A stretch of DNA of 64,000 nucleotides from the NCBI RefSeq assembly GCF_001679925.1, contig NZ_LYUZ01000092.1, positions 811 to 64,810 of the forward strand, read 5' to 3'. Below, in pieces: positions 1 through 8,831 of the stretch. The notes beneath the pieces are model-generated. The model saw nothing but the letters and a program-made list of their open reading frames with translations. It did not search any database and was not told the DNA's origin. Each line of letters starts with the position of its first letter. The first letter of the stretch is position 1. The translations under genes and the position numbers were made by a program. This DNA comes from Leisingera sp. JC1 (GTDB lineage: Bacteria; Pseudomonadota; Alphaproteobacteria; Rhodobacterales; Rhodobacteraceae).

Positions 1-772
1 GCGTCGGATCGACGAACAGTTCCTGGAAACGCCGTTCTTCGGTGTGCGGCAGATGACTTGGCATCTGCGCAATGAGGGGCATTTGGTGAACGAAAAGCGG
101 ATCAGGCGGCTGATGAGGGTGATGGGGCTCATGCCGATCTACCAGAAGCCCAACACCAGCAAGGCAGCGAAGGGACACAAGACCTACCCCTATCTGCTGC
201 GTGGTCTGCGGGTGGGGCGCCCGAACCAGGTCTGGGCGGCAGACATCACTTATCTGCCAATGCGCAAGGGGTTCCTGTATCTGGTGGCGATCATTGACTG
301 GCACACCCGCAAGGTGCTGGCCTGGCGCATCTCGAACACGCTGGAAGCGGACTTCTGTGTCGAGGCGCTGAACGAGGCCATCCACAAGTTCGGCCCGCCC
401 GAGATCATGAATACAGATCAGGGCAGCCAGTTCACGTCCTTCGTCTGGACGGACAGGCTGCGGCGATCCGATGTGCGCATCTCGATGGATGGCAAAGGCC
501 GGTTCCTCGATAACATCTTCGTCGAGCGGCTCTGGCGGAGTCTGAAATACGAGTGCGTCTACCTGCACGCTTGGGAGACTGGATCAGAGGCGAAGGCAGG
601 CGTCGGCAGATGGATCGAGTTCTATAATCGAAAACGCCCACATTCCGCCCTTGGCGGCAAGCCTCCTGCCATGGTCTATTGGCTGAGAAAAGACGAAACC
701 CAACCTGGTCAGCAGCGGCAGAGAGTAGCTTAAACTACGCCAGATCCTGTCCAACGATCGGGGAGTAGCTCA
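1..772 (+). mobile_element. IS3-family insertion sequence, right-hand part
   Basis: The transposase frame enters from outside the window, so only the right part of the element is visible. The right terminus is placed about 40 bp after the transposase stop, near 772, where the sequence ends in a CA dinucleotide as IS3-family termini usually do. The left end is not available, so the terminal repeat and any target duplication could not be checked. The element lies just downstream of the XRE/cupin regulator that starts the amino-acid module. The exact endpoint is an inference. Confidence 0.6.
2..733 (+). CDS. IS3-family transposase OrfB (DDE/rve integrase core), 5' end outside window
   Basis: Catalyses transposition of the element. 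The frame is open from base 2, with family-like residues upstream of the first internal Met at 44 (RRIDEQFLETPFFGVRQM), so the gene begins before the window. The visible part has an HTH_21-like segment, then the rve integrase core. The DDE residues are the Asp of ADITYLP, the Asp of NTDQGSQFTS and the Glu of DNIFVERLWRSLKYE, and the usual C-terminal FYNRKRPHSALGGKPP block is present. The core is intact and reads to a normal stop, so it does not look decayed. OrfA and the programmed frameshift region would lie to the left. Family assignment is firm; the subgroup is not assigned. Confidence 0.93.
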   Translation, partial: RRIDEQFLETPFFGVRQMTWHLRNEGHLVNEKRIRRLMRVMGLMPIYQKPNTSKAAKGHKTYPYLLRGLRVGRPNQVWAADITYLPMRKGFLYLVAIIDWHTRKVLAWRISNTLEADFCVEALNEAIHKFGPPEIMNTDQGSQFTSFVWTDRLRRSDVRISMDGKGRFLDNIFVERLWRSLKYECVYLHAWETGSEAKAGVGRWIEFYNRKRPHSALGGKPPAMVYWLRKDETQPGQQRQRVA

Positions 773-904
773 CAGACAGCTGTTCCTGTGCCACGCAGCA
801 TCCTCAGAGAACCGGGGCCCAGGCTACGTGACATAGTTAACATTCGGCACAATTCTATGAACTGTCTGAAACCAAAGGTTTGGATACAGGGGCCGGAACC
901 ACCT

Positions 905-961
905 GAAAAAATCATCTTGGAACATCGTTGCCCCGGACACTCGCCCCGGCCTAGAACGATG
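905..961 (-). terminator. possible terminator hairpin of the XRE/cupin gene
   Basis: On the minus strand a perfect 7-bp inverted repeat (CATCGTT at 923-929, AACGATG at 955-961) straddles the stop codon of the regulator. Its loop is GC-rich, and a run of six T (minus strand) lies about 12 nt downstream. The distance between stem and T-run is longer than in a classical intrinsic terminator, so the call is tentative. Confidence 0.35.
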
Positions 962-1517
962 AAGGCGTACACGCGCTGATGACTTTGCACACCTTGTCCC
1001 CGGCGTTGCGGAACCGGTGTGGCAGGATGCTGGAAAAGTAATAAGCGTCTCCTGGGCCAAGAATTCGGGATTGTCCATCTACCGTTACTTCCAGACGCCC
1101 CTCAATTACGACCGCACATTCTTCGCCCTCATGCGACAGGGCTCCACGGCCTGAGTCTGCACCGACACCGTACTCTTCAATCAGCATCTGCAGCTTTCGA
1201 TTCCGCCGCTCACCTGCGACCAGCAGGTAGGATACGCCCGGCGACCCCAGGTCCCGCATGCCGCTGTGAGGAAAGAAAAAGTTGTCCTCGTTCTTCAGTT
1301 CGAAGCTGAAGAAAAAGCCCAGGTTAACATCAACACCTGCGAGAATTTTCTTGAGCAGAGCCACTGAAGGCTGGGTTGATCCGCTCTCGATCTGGGAAAT
1401 CGTACCGCTTCCCACCCCCGCGCGCTTGGCCATCTCGCGTTGGCTGAGACCTTTTGAGGTTCGAATCAATCGCAGGCGCCTTGCGGTTTCCAGATCGGGT
1501 GCCGAAGAGTCGCCCAT
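951..1517 (-). CDS. XRE-family regulator with C-terminal cupin sensor domain
   Basis: 188-residue cytoplasmic DNA-binding regulator. Residues about 10-65 form an XRE helix-turn-helix (GLSQREMAKRAGVGSGTISQIE) and residues about 110-185 a cupin_2 beta-barrel (EGEECAVVIEGRLEV, then a GPGDAYYF turn), the usual effector-binding fold. A GCAGGA Shine-Dalgarno precedes the ATG at 1517. It is divergent from the aminotransferase operon across about 150 bp, which suggests that it controls those genes and perhaps itself, with an amino acid or aldehyde as likely ligand. The architecture resembles PuuR/SutR-type regulators of amine and amino-acid catabolism. The ligand is inferred from context only. Confidence 0.88.
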   Translation of the reverse strand: MGDSSAPDLETARRLRLIRTSKGLSQREMAKRAGVGSGTISQIESGSTQPSVALLKKILAGVDVNLGFFFSFELKNEDNFFFPHSGMRDLGSPGVSYLLVAGERRNRKLQMLIEEYGVGADSGRGALSHEGEECAVVIEGRLEVTVDGQSRILGPGDAYYFSSILPHRFRNAGDKVCKVISACTPSSF

Positions 1518-1532
1518 TGTGATTTCCTGCTT

Positions 1533-1565
1533 CTGATCGAAAGCACCTTAGGCTGGCCCGATCAG
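1533..1565. promoter_or_regulatory. inverted repeat in the divergent promoter region, candidate operator
   Basis: A perfect inverted repeat, CTGATCG (1533-1539) and CGATCAG (1559-1565), is separated by 19 bp. It lies between the XRE/cupin gene and the aminotransferase operon. Centre-to-centre spacing of the half sites is 26 bp. Position and symmetry make it a candidate binding site for the neighbouring regulator; there is no direct evidence of binding. Confidence 0.4.
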
Positions 1566-1667
1566 TTTTTCAATGACTTACACATTCCTACAAAGCCGGG
1601 TGTGCGAAAAGCTGAAACTTTGCAAGTATCTCTCATCAAATAATAATCTGCCTTGCGAGGAATGGAC

Positions 1668-2984
1668 ATGCCCGTTCAGTCAAATACCATGTCGTCTTTC
1701 TGGATGCCGTTTTCGGCCAATCGTGATTTCCTTCGCGAGCCCCGCATGGTCCAGTCTGCCGAAGGGATGTATTACACCAGCTCGGACGGCCGCCGGATTA
1801 TGGACGGCACCGCGGGGTTGTGGTGCGTTAATGCAGGCCATCGTGATCCGCTGATTGTAGAGGCAGTGCAGAAGCAGGTTCACGAGCTGGACTACGCTCC
1901 GAATTTCCAGTTTGCCCACCCACAGGCGTTCGAGCTGGCGGGTAAGCTGACGGCGATGATGCCCGAGGGGATGAGCCATGCGTTCTTTACCAACTCGGGG
2001 TCCGAGTCGGTCGACACCGCGCTCAAGATTGCGCTGCATTACCACCGGATGCGCGGCGACAGCGCCCGCACACGTCTGATCGGGCGCGAACGCGGTTACC
2101 ATGGCACCGGCTTCGGCGGCATCTCGGTCGGGGGCATCGTGAAAAACCGCATGCATTTCGGCACTCTCCTGGCCGGTACCGATCACCTTCGTCATACTCA
2201 TGATCTGGAAAAGAACGCATTCACCCGCGGCTGCCCCGCGCATGGCGCCGAACTGGCCGATGATCTGGAGCGCATCGTTGCGCTGCATGATGCCTCGACC
2301 ATCGCGGCCGTCATCGTCGAGCCGATGGCAGGGTCCACCGGAGTGCTGCTGCCGCCCAAGGGGTATCTGCAACGGCTGCGCGAGATCTGTGACCGGCATG
2401 GCATCCTGCTTATCTTTGACGAGGTCATCACCGCCTTCGGCCGGCTGGGTGCATCGACCGCGTCGGAATACTTCGGCGTTACTCCGGACATCATCACCAC
2501 CGCCAAAGGGCTAACAAACGGCGTCATCCCGATGGGCGCGGTCATCGTGTCCGACGCGATCTACAATTCCGCCATGGAAAATGCAGACGCGCCGATCGAA
2601 TTGTTCCACGGCTACACCTACTCGGCCAACCCGGTGTCCTGCGCAGCCGCACTGGCGGCGCTGGAAAGCTACGAACAGAACGACCTGTTCCGCCGCGCCG
2701 CTCTGCTGTCGCAACCGTGGGAGGATCAGCTCCACAGCCTGAGGGATCTGCCCAATGTCATCGACATCCGGAACCTGGGGCTGGTCGGCGCCATCGAACT
2801 GGCGCCGCGCGAAGGCGCGCCGGGCGAGCGGGCCTATGAGGCGATGAAACGCGCCTGGGACGCTGGGATTATGATCCGGGTAACCGGCGACATCATCGCA
2901 CTTTCTCCGCCGCTGATCATCTCGGAACCTGAAATCAACACGCTTGTTCAGACACTTGGCAAAGTTCTGGCTGAGCTTCCGTGA
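1668..2984 (+). CDS. class III omega-amino acid:pyruvate aminotransferase (beta-alanine:pyruvate type)
   Basis: 438-residue PLP enzyme that moves the terminal amino group of an omega-amino acid to pyruvate, giving a semialdehyde and L-alanine. Class III hallmarks are present: the SFWMPF N-terminus, GTAGLWCVNAGH, NSGSESVDTALK for phosphate binding, IFDEVITAFGR with the PLP Asp, and TAKGLTNG with the Schiff-base Lys near residue 280. Start chosen at 1668 because GCGAGGA ends 6 bp before it; an ATG at 1662 and a TTG at 1653 overlap or lack that site. First gene of an operon with malonate-semialdehyde and alanine dehydrogenases, which favours beta-alanine (or 3-aminoisobutyrate) over taurine. Substrate specificity is an inference. 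Confidence 0.9.
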   Translation: MPVQSNTMSSFWMPFSANRDFLREPRMVQSAEGMYYTSSDGRRIMDGTAGLWCVNAGHRDPLIVEAVQKQVHELDYAPNFQFAHPQAFELAGKLTAMMPEGMSHAFFTNSGSESVDTALKIALHYHRMRGDSARTRLIGRERGYHGTGFGGISVGGIVKNRMHFGTLLAGTDHLRHTHDLEKNAFTRGCPAHGAELADDLERIVALHDASTIAAVIVEPMAGSTGVLLPPKGYLQRLREICDRHGILLIFDEVITAFGRLGASTASEYFGVTPDIITTAKGLTNGVIPMGAVIVSDAIYNSAMENADAPIELFHGYTYSANPVSCAAALAALESYEQNDLFRRAALLSQPWEDQLHSLRDLPNVIDIRNLGLVGAIELAPREGAPGERAYEAMKRAWDAGIMIRVTGDIIALSPPLIISEPEINTLVQTLGKVLAELP

Positions 2985-3016
2985 CCTTTCCCCTCTAAAT
3001 CCAAAGGACTGCAATC

Positions 3017-4528
3017 ATGAAAGATGCTGCCCCGATCGCTTCGATCGGCCACTATATCTGTGGCCAAAACACAGCTCCCGACGGCGAAAACACCCAGGCT
3101 GTCTACAACCCTGCAACCGGCGAACACACCGGCGATGTGTCCCTGGCAACCGTCGAAACCGTGAACGCTGCGGTCGCCGCGGCCAAGGCGGCCTTTCCTG
3201 CGTGGTCGAACACGCCGCCGATCCGCCGGGCCCGGCTGATGAACAATTTCCTGGCGCTGGTGCGTCAGCACAAGGACGACCTGGCCCGCGCCATCACTGT
3301 CGAGCACGGCAAGGTCTTCACCGATGCTCAGGGCGAGGTCGAGCGCGGCATTGATATCATCGAGTTTGCCTGCGGCATCCCGCAGCTCCTTAAGGGTGAT
3401 TACACGGAGCAGGTGTCCACCGGCATGGACAACTGGACCACACGCCAGGCCCTGGGCGTCGTGGCCGGGATCACGCCCTTCAATTTCCCGGTCATGGTGC
3501 CGATGTGGATGTTCCCGATCGCCATCGCCGCAGGCAATACCTTCATTCTGAAACCGTCGCCGACCGATCCTTCGGCTTCGCTGCTCTATGCCGACCTGAT
3601 GAAACAGGCAGGCTTCCCCGATGGCGTGTTCAACGTCGTTCAGGGCGACAAGGTGGCCGTGGATGCGCTGCTTGAAAATGACGATGTCAAGGCTGTGTCC
3701 TTTGTCGGCTCGACCCCGATTGCCAACTACATCTACGAAGTCGGCGCCCGCCACGGCAAGCGCGTCCAGGCCCTGGGCGGGGCCAAGAACCACATGCTGG
3801 TGATGCCTGATGCCGACATGAACAAGGCCGCCGACGCGTTGATCGGTGCAGCCTATGGCTCGGCCGGAGAGCGCTGCATGGCCATCTCGGTTGCTCTGCT
3901 GGTTGGCGATGCCGCGGATAAGCTGATGCCGGTGCTGAAAGAACGCGCCGAGACCCTGAAGATCAAGAACGGTCTCGAACTGGACGCAGAAATGGGCCCG
4001 ATCGTCACCGCCGCCGCGCGCGACCGGATCAAGGGCTATATCGATAGCGGCGTCGAAGAAGGAGCTGACCTGCTGGTCGATGGCCGCGGCTACACCGTCG
4101 AAGGGCACGAAGGCGGCTACTTCCTGGGCGGCACCCTGTTCGACAACGTTACCCCGGAAATGAAGATCTACCGCGAAGAGATCTTTGGCCCGGTTCTGGC
4201 CTGTGTCCGCGTGCCGAACTTTGCCGAAGGCCTGCAGCTGATCAACGACCACGAGTTCGGCAACGGCGTGTCGCTGTTCACCCGGGACGGCAACGTTGCG
4301 CGTGAGTTCGGCAAACAGGTTCAGGTCGGCATGGTCGGCGTCAACGTTCCGATCCCGGTGCCGATGGCGTGGCATGGCTTCGGCGGCTGGAAAAAGAGCC
4401 TGTTCGGCGACATGCACGCCTATGGCGAAGAGGGCGTCCGTTTCTACACCAAGCAGAAATCCATCATGCAGCGCTGGCCTGAAAGCATCTCGGAAGGTGC
4501 TGAATTCGTCATGCCAACGGCCAAGTGA
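3017..4528 (+). CDS. mmsA: CoA-acylating methylmalonate/malonate-semialdehyde dehydrogenase
   Basis: 503-residue NAD- and CoA-dependent aldehyde dehydrogenase that converts malonate semialdehyde to acetyl-CoA and CO2, or methylmalonate semialdehyde to propionyl-CoA. The MmsA/IolA signature is clear: [16 protein letters not shown], then [23 protein letters not shown], and [12 protein letters not shown] with catalytic Cys287. Length is typical. AAAGGA lies 8 bp before the ATG, 32 bp downstream of the aminotransferase stop, so the two are almost certainly co-transcribed. In this context it would consume the semialdehyde made by the aminotransferase. A similar enzyme also serves valine and inositol catabolism, but no genes of those pathways are adjacent. 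Confidence 0.93.
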   Translation: MKDAAPIASIGHYICGQNTAPDGENTQAVYNPATGEHTGDVSLATVETVNAAVAAAKAAFPAWSNTPPIRRARLMNNFLALVRQHKDDLARAITVEHGKVFTDAQGEVERGIDIIEFACGIPQLLKGDYTEQVSTGMDNWTTRQALGVVAGITPFNFPVMVPMWMFPIAIAAGNTFILKPSPTDPSASLLYADLMKQAGFPDGVFNVVQGDKVAVDALLENDDVKAVSFVGSTPIANYIYEVGARHGKRVQALGGAKNHMLVMPDADMNKAADALIGAAYGSAGERCMAISVALLVGDAADKLMPVLKERAETLKIKNGLELDAEMGPIVTAAARDRIKGYIDSGVEEGADLLVDGRGYTVEGHEGGYFLGGTLFDNVTPEMKIYREEIFGPVLACVRVPNFAEGLQLINDHEFGNGVSLFTRDGNVAREFGKQVQVGMVGVNVPIPVPMAWHGFGGWKKSLFGDMHAYGEEGVRFYTKQKSIMQRWPESISEGAEFVMPTAK

Positions 4529-4553
4529 GCCTCTCTTTCCTGGAGTGAAGACA

Positions 4554-5669
4554 ATGTACATCGGTGTACCCAAGGAAATCAAAAACCACGAATACCGCGT
4601 CGGGCTGACGCCCGAGAGCGTGGCTGAGCTGATCACGAACGGTCATGCGGTGCTGGTCGAAACCGGTGCGGGCCTGGGCATTGGCGCGGATGACGATGCG
4701 TATCGTGCTGCTGGTGCGGAGATCGCAACAAACGCAGCCGAGGTGTTTGCCCACGCCGAAATGATCGTAAAGGTGAAGGAGCCGCAAGCAGCGGAGCGTG
4801 CGATGCTGCGCGAGGGGCAGATCCTCTATACCTATCTGCACCTGGCTCCAGATCCGGAGCAGACCAAAGATCTGGTGAACTCTGGCGCGGTCTGCATCGC
4901 CTATGAAACAGTAACGGACGACAATGGCGGTCTGCCGCTCCTGAAGCCGATGAGCCAGGTTGCAGGCCGGATGTCGATCCAGGCCGGTGCCGGTGCCCTG
5001 GAAAAGGCCCAGGGCGGGCGCGGGGTTCTCCTGGGCGGTGTGCCTGGGGTGAAGCCCGGCAAGGTTGTTGTCATCGGCGGCGGTGTTGTCGGTTTCAACG
5101 CGGCGCAGATGGCCGTTGGCCTGCACGCTGACGTCACCATTCTGGACCGTAACCCGGCCGTTCTGGAAAAGCTCGAAAACCATTTTGAGGCATCCGCCAA
5201 GGTGGTTTACTCAACCCAGGCCGCGCTGGAGGAAGAGGTTTCCAATGCCGACCTCGTGATCGGGGCGGTTCTGATCCCCGGCGCCGCCGCACCCAAGCTT
5301 GTTTCGCGTGATCTGATTGCGAAAATGAAACCCGGTGCAGTGGTCGTGGATGTTGCCATTGACCAGGGCGGCTGCTTTGCGACCTCCAAGACAACGACAC
5401 ACGCAGACCCGACCTATGTCGTTGATGATGTTGTGCATTACTGCGTCGCCAATATGCCCGGCGCGGTGGCCCGGACTTCGACCTATGCGCTGAACAACGT
5501 GACCCTGCCGCATGCCATCGCCATTGCGAACAAGGGCTGGCAGCAAGCGCTGGCCGACAACCATCACCTGCTGAATGGCCTGAACGTGGCCTGCGGCGAG
5601 GTGACCTGCAAGGCTGTGGCCGATGACCTCGGATACGGCTTCGAGGATCCCAGAAATTTGCTGACTTAA
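4554..5669 (+). CDS. ald: alanine dehydrogenase
   Basis: 371-residue NAD-dependent enzyme that oxidatively deaminates L-alanine to pyruvate and ammonium. It begins [20 protein letters not shown], the conserved Ald N-terminus with substrate-contacting residues. A Rossmann motif near residue 170 ([17 protein letters not shown]) and the active-site block ([25 protein letters not shown]) follow. The open frame runs 258 bp further upstream, but that part overlaps mmsA and is not Ald-like; GGAG precedes the ATG at 4554. In this operon it would regenerate the pyruvate used as amino acceptor by the upstream aminotransferase, so the net product is free ammonium. Identification is firm. Confidence 0.96.
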   Translation: MYIGVPKEIKNHEYRVGLTPESVAELITNGHAVLVETGAGLGIGADDDAYRAAGAEIATNAAEVFAHAEMIVKVKEPQAAERAMLREGQILYTYLHLAPDPEQTKDLVNSGAVCIAYETVTDDNGGLPLLKPMSQVAGRMSIQAGAGALEKAQGGRGVLLGGVPGVKPGKVVVIGGGVVGFNAAQMAVGLHADVTILDRNPAVLEKLENHFEASAKVVYSTQAALEEEVSNADLVIGAVLIPGAAAPKLVSRDLIAKMKPGAVVVDVAIDQGGCFATSKTTTHADPTYVVDDVVHYCVANMPGAVARTSTYALNNVTLPHAIAIANKGWQQALADNHHLLNGLNVACGEVTCKAVADDLGYGFEDPRNLLT

Positions 5670-5678
5670 GCAAATCCG

Positions 5679-5708
5679 CGCCCGCAACAGCATACCGCTG
5701 TGCGGGCG
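5679..5708 (+). other. intercistronic stem-loop between ald and dctP
   Basis: CGCCCGCA (5679-5686) pairs perfectly with TGCGGGCG (5701-5708), and inside it CAGC (5688-5691) pairs with GCTG (5697-5700). Only TT follows, so it is a weak terminator at best. It could partly separate expression of the enzymes from the transporter or protect an mRNA end. The function is inferred. Confidence 0.6.
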
Positions 5709-5738
5709 TTATTCGTCAAACAGGAGGAGAACTACCCG

Positions 5739-6746
5739 ATGAGTTTCAACAAGATTACCAAAGGTCTGGCCGCTGGCGCGCTGAGCACTCTGATGTCGAC
5801 CGCGGCTTTCGCCGAAGACATGACCCTGCGTTTTGCAGGCGTGTTCCCGATCGACCACCAGGGCACAAAAATGATGGAACAGGTTGCCGCAGATGTTGCA
5901 GCAGCCAATGTTGGCCTGAAGATCGACGTGTTCCCTGCAAACCAGCTCGGTTCTGGTGAAGCCTTGTTCGAAGATGTCGCCCGCGGCAACATCGATCTGG
6001 CTTCCGCTTTTATCTACGCCGACACCGATCCGCGCCTTGAGTTCCTGTCCATGCCGTTCCTGCTGGGAGGATGGGATGACATGGAAAATACGCTGCTCAA
6101 CATGGATTCCGAGTTCAACACCATCCTGCAGGAGATCACCGACGAATACGGCGTCCGGGTGATGGCTCAAAACCCTGAAGGGTTCATCGGCATCGTTGCT
6201 TCGCAAGAGCCTCAGAACTGGAGCAGCTTTGAAGACAAAGGCATGAACATTCGTGTCTGGTCGTCCAGCGTTGTGAAGTCGATGGTTGAAGAACTGGGCT
6301 ACCAGGCAACAACCATGGCATGGGGGGACATCTTCCCCGCGCTTCAAGCCGGTATCGTCGATGGTGCGATCTGCTGCACCAAAACCGCGACCTACTCCAT
6401 CTTCGCCAAGTCGGATGTCGGCACCCACTTCGTCGAGTACAACTCGATCTCCGAACTGACAACGTTCTATGCATCGCAGCGGACGCTGGACAAGCTGAAT
6501 GACGCACAGCGTGACGCGTTGCAGGCAGCTCTGACCAAAGCGTCGAATGATTTCTTCAGCTACAACCGAGAAAACGACGAGGTTTTCGGTCAGAAGCTGC
6601 TTGATAAGGGCTACACCATCCTTCGCCTGAACGATGAAGAACAGGCTGCGATGGCCGCGCATGTTCAGGAAACGGTCTGGCCGCAGATGGCAAAAAGCGT
6701 TGGTCAGGACATCATCGACCGCCTGCTGGCAGCCAAGAACAACTGA
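5739..6746 (+). CDS. dctP: TRAP transporter periplasmic substrate-binding protein (DctP family)
   Basis: 335-residue secreted receptor of a tripartite ATP-independent periplasmic transporter. Residues 1 to about 25 form a signal peptide (basic start, hydrophobic core, cleavage after AAFA). The mature part shows the DctP fold: FPANQLGSGEALFEDVARGNIDLA, the conserved Arg region NIRVWSSSVVKSMVEELG, and ALQAGIVDGAICC near the ligand hinge. AGGAGGAG lies 9 bp before the chosen ATG; a GTG 39 bp upstream would damage the signal peptide. Membrane partners follow directly. Context suggests that the ligand is the omega-amino acid degraded by the upstream enzymes, but the binding-pocket residues do not prove it. 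Confidence 0.92.
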   Translation: MSFNKITKGLAAGALSTLMSTAAFAEDMTLRFAGVFPIDHQGTKMMEQVAADVAAANVGLKIDVFPANQLGSGEALFEDVARGNIDLASAFIYADTDPRLEFLSMPFLLGGWDDMENTLLNMDSEFNTILQEITDEYGVRVMAQNPEGFIGIVASQEPQNWSSFEDKGMNIRVWSSSVVKSMVEELGYQATTMAWGDIFPALQAGIVDGAICCTKTATYSIFAKSDVGTHFVEYNSISELTTFYASQRTLDKLNDAQRDALQAALTKASNDFFSYNRENDEVFGQKLLDKGYTILRLNDEEQAAMAAHVQETVWPQMAKSVGQDIIDRLLAAKNN

Positions 6747-6751
6747 TCAGG

Positions 6752-6783
6752 AAAAGGGCCGGCAGACCAGCTGGCCCTTTTTT
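6752..6783 (+). terminator. intrinsic terminator or attenuator between dctP and dctQ
   Basis: AAAAGGGCC (6752-6760) pairs with GGCCCTTTT (6773-6781), and the downstream arm runs into a T-tract. Placed between the binding-protein gene and its membrane subunits, it would let more dctP than dctQM message accumulate, matching the usual excess of receptor over permease. The structure is seen directly; its efficiency is inferred. Confidence 0.75.
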
Positions 6784-6814
6784 GTTCTTGAGCGAAACAA
6801 TGGGAGGGAGAAAG

Positions 6815-7429
6815 ATGTCCGTTTCGGTAAGCGAACAACCACCAGCCGCCGGGAACGAAGTTCACGGCATTCGGAACAAAATAACCGACGAATTGCCGGT
6901 CATCATTGGCTACCCGATGAAGGCGATCGCATTTGTCATGAGACAGATTGTAATGGTGTCAGGGTTCCTGATGGCATTCACCTTTGGCGCGGTTGTTGTC
7001 ATCAGATACGGCTTTGGCGGCGATCTTTTCGCCTACGAAGAATGGCTGTTGGGCATTAGCATCGTGGGCTTCTTTGCAGGCGCTGTTCTGGCCTCTGCGC
7101 GCAATCTGCATATCAACGCGGATATTCTGGGCATCGTCATCCAAAACCCGCGGATGATCTGGTGGCGCGGGTTCATCGTGCTGACGGTCGAGCTGCTGGT
7201 GATCCTGTTTCTCATGTACGCGTGCTATGTCTCGCTGCTTGACGACTTCTCGTTCCCGCGGCTGCGCGCAACCCCTGTGCTGCGCATCCCCTTTGTTACC
7301 TGGCGGATCGGAATCATGATCGCCTTTGGCTTCATGGCGATGTTCACCACCGCGTATCTGTACGTGCATATCCGTCAGGGTCTCGGTCTCCCGCTCAAAT
7401 CAGCTGCTGCCAAGGAGGCTGCAAAATGA
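6815..7429 (+). CDS. dctQ: TRAP transporter small permease subunit (DctQ family)
   Basis: 204-residue inner-membrane protein with four hydrophobic helices (about residues 45-70, 85-105, 125-150 and 165-190). The short motif containing a Trp-Arg pair in the third helix region (IWWRGFIVLTVELLVI) is typical of DctQ. GGGAGGGAG sits 5-7 bp before the ATG at 6815; a TTG at 6782 lies inside the terminator stem and was rejected. The C-terminus overlaps dctM by four bases (ATGA), so translation of the two is probably coupled. It pairs with the large subunit to form the sodium-driven permease. Sequence conservation in this family is low, so the call rests on topology and position. Confidence 0.85.
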   Translation: MSVSVSEQPPAAGNEVHGIRNKITDELPVIIGYPMKAIAFVMRQIVMVSGFLMAFTFGAVVVIRYGFGGDLFAYEEWLLGISIVGFFAGAVLASARNLHINADILGIVIQNPRMIWWRGFIVLTVELLVILFLMYACYVSLLDDFSFPRLRATPVLRIPFVTWRIGIMIAFGFMAMFTTAYLYVHIRQGLGLPLKSAAAKEAAK

Positions 7430-8718
7430 TCATCACCGGTAGTCTTCTTATCGTCTGCGCCATGCTGCTTCTTGGGGTCAGCGTTTTTGTGGCCTTCGGG
7501 GCCGTCCTGATTTTCATTGCCATGGTCGGTGATCAGTCGATCACAGGGTACTTGCCGACGGGGTCCACGGGAATCCGGTCACTGGTTCTGCTGGCCATCC
7601 CGCTTTTCATGATTGCGGGCGGCATCATGGAAAAAGGGCGGATCGCGGCGCCTCTGGTTTCACTCGCCGAAATGTTCATTGGCCATATCAAGGGCGGGCT
7701 AAGCGCCGCGGGCGTCCTGGCCTGCGGGGTCTTTGGCTCGATTTCCGGCAGCGCCAACGCCACCCTGACCTGCATCGGCGGCATCATGATGCCGCACTTG
7801 AAAAAGGCCAACTATCCCGGCGGGCAGTCGGCTGCTCTGATCGTGGCGGCAAGCCCTCTGGGCCTCCTGATCCCGCCAAGCTCGTCGCACATACTGTATG
7901 GCTGGGTGGCACAGCAGCACGTGCTGAAATGCTTTCTGTCCACCGTGATCCCCGCGTTCATCCTGATCACCCTGCTGATCGTCGTGAACCAGTTCATGCT
8001 GCGGAAATACGATGGCATTAACCTGACAGAACGCCCCAGGCCTTTTTTGCCCACCTTTGGCCGCCAGGCGCGCCTGGCGGGACCTGCGCTGATGATGCCG
8101 CTGATCATTCTGGGAGGGATCTACGGCGGTATCATGACCCCGACCGAAGCCGCTGGCATCGCCGTGGTCTATTCGATCCCGATTGCGATCTACTTCTACC
8201 GCGGCCTGACCTGGAAAACGCTGGCCCAGACCATCCAGAATTCCGGCGTCACAATCGGCGTGGTGATGGTCATGATCTTCATGGTTCTGATCGTGTCGGA
8301 CAACCTGATCTCGCAGGGCGCACCGCAACTGGCCAAAGATCTTGTTTATTCCGTATCTGACAACCCGATTGTGATCCTGCTGATGATCAACATCGTGATG
8401 ATCCTGATCGGGATGCTGATGGATGATATCTCGGGCCTGCTTCTGGCGACCCCGATCCTGTTGCCCATCGCGCAGAGCACCGGAATGGACCCGATCCATT
8501 TTGCTGCCGTGATCGGCGTGAACCTGGGCATGGCGAACATCACACCACCCACGGCGCCGCTTCTCTATCTTGGTGCCCAGGTCTGTGACGAACCGGTCTC
8601 GCGCATGCTGTGGCCGACGCTGATCTTTATCATCTTCGCCTGGCTGCCGACGCTGATGCTGACGACCTTTGTCCCGGAACTGGCGCTCTTCCTGCCCGAC
8701 CTCCTGCTCAGCAAATAA
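7426..8718 (+). CDS. dctM: TRAP transporter large permease subunit (DctM family)
   Basis: 430-residue multi-helix membrane protein, the ion-coupled translocation subunit. Family signatures are GSISGSANATLTCIGGIMMPHLKKANY, ASPLGLLIPPSS, GIYGGIMTPTEAAGIAVVYS, and GMLMDDISGLLLATPILLPI near the C-terminal repeat, followed by GVNLGMANITPPTAP. It is hydrophobic throughout with about 12 segments, and its length is normal. The start overlaps the dctQ stop by ATGA. Together with DctP and DctQ it completes the transporter. Confidence 0.95.
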   Translation: MIITGSLLIVCAMLLLGVSVFVAFGAVLIFIAMVGDQSITGYLPTGSTGIRSLVLLAIPLFMIAGGIMEKGRIAAPLVSLAEMFIGHIKGGLSAAGVLACGVFGSISGSANATLTCIGGIMMPHLKKANYPGGQSAALIVAASPLGLLIPPSSSHILYGWVAQQHVLKCFLSTVIPAFILITLLIVVNQFMLRKYDGINLTERPRPFLPTFGRQARLAGPALMMPLIILGGIYGGIMTPTEAAGIAVVYSIPIAIYFYRGLTWKTLAQTIQNSGVTIGVVMVMIFMVLIVSDNLISQGAPQLAKDLVYSVSDNPIVILLMINIVMILIGMLMDDISGLLLATPILLPIAQSTGMDPIHFAAVIGVNLGMANITPPTAPLLYLGAQVCDEPVSRMLWPTLIFIIFAWLPTLMLTTFVPELALFLPDLLLSK

Positions 8719-8736
8719 GGGGGCCACCTATTCCTG

Positions 8737-8755
8737 CGCCCCCGGACCGGGGGCG
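8737..8755 (+). other. GC-rich hairpin between dctM and the stress-protein gene
   Basis: CGCCCCC (8737-8743) and GGGGGCG (8749-8755) form a perfect stem with a 5-base loop. No T-run follows, so it is more likely an mRNA-stabilising or pausing structure than a terminator. Confidence 0.45.
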
Positions 8756-8831
8756 TTCCCCTGCCGGCGGCGGATGCCGGACAGGCAGCCGCGAACCTTC
8801 AGCCCCAGAAACTGAACACAAGAGGAACACC

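Noticed and set aside
788-979. 63-codon plus-strand frame between IS3 end and the regulator
   Set aside because: No ribosome-binding site, no family match, and it overlaps the regulator terminator.
2948-4636. 562-codon minus-strand frame opposite mmsA
   Set aside because: Composition and position show it to be a shadow of mmsA; no recognisable domain and no good start.
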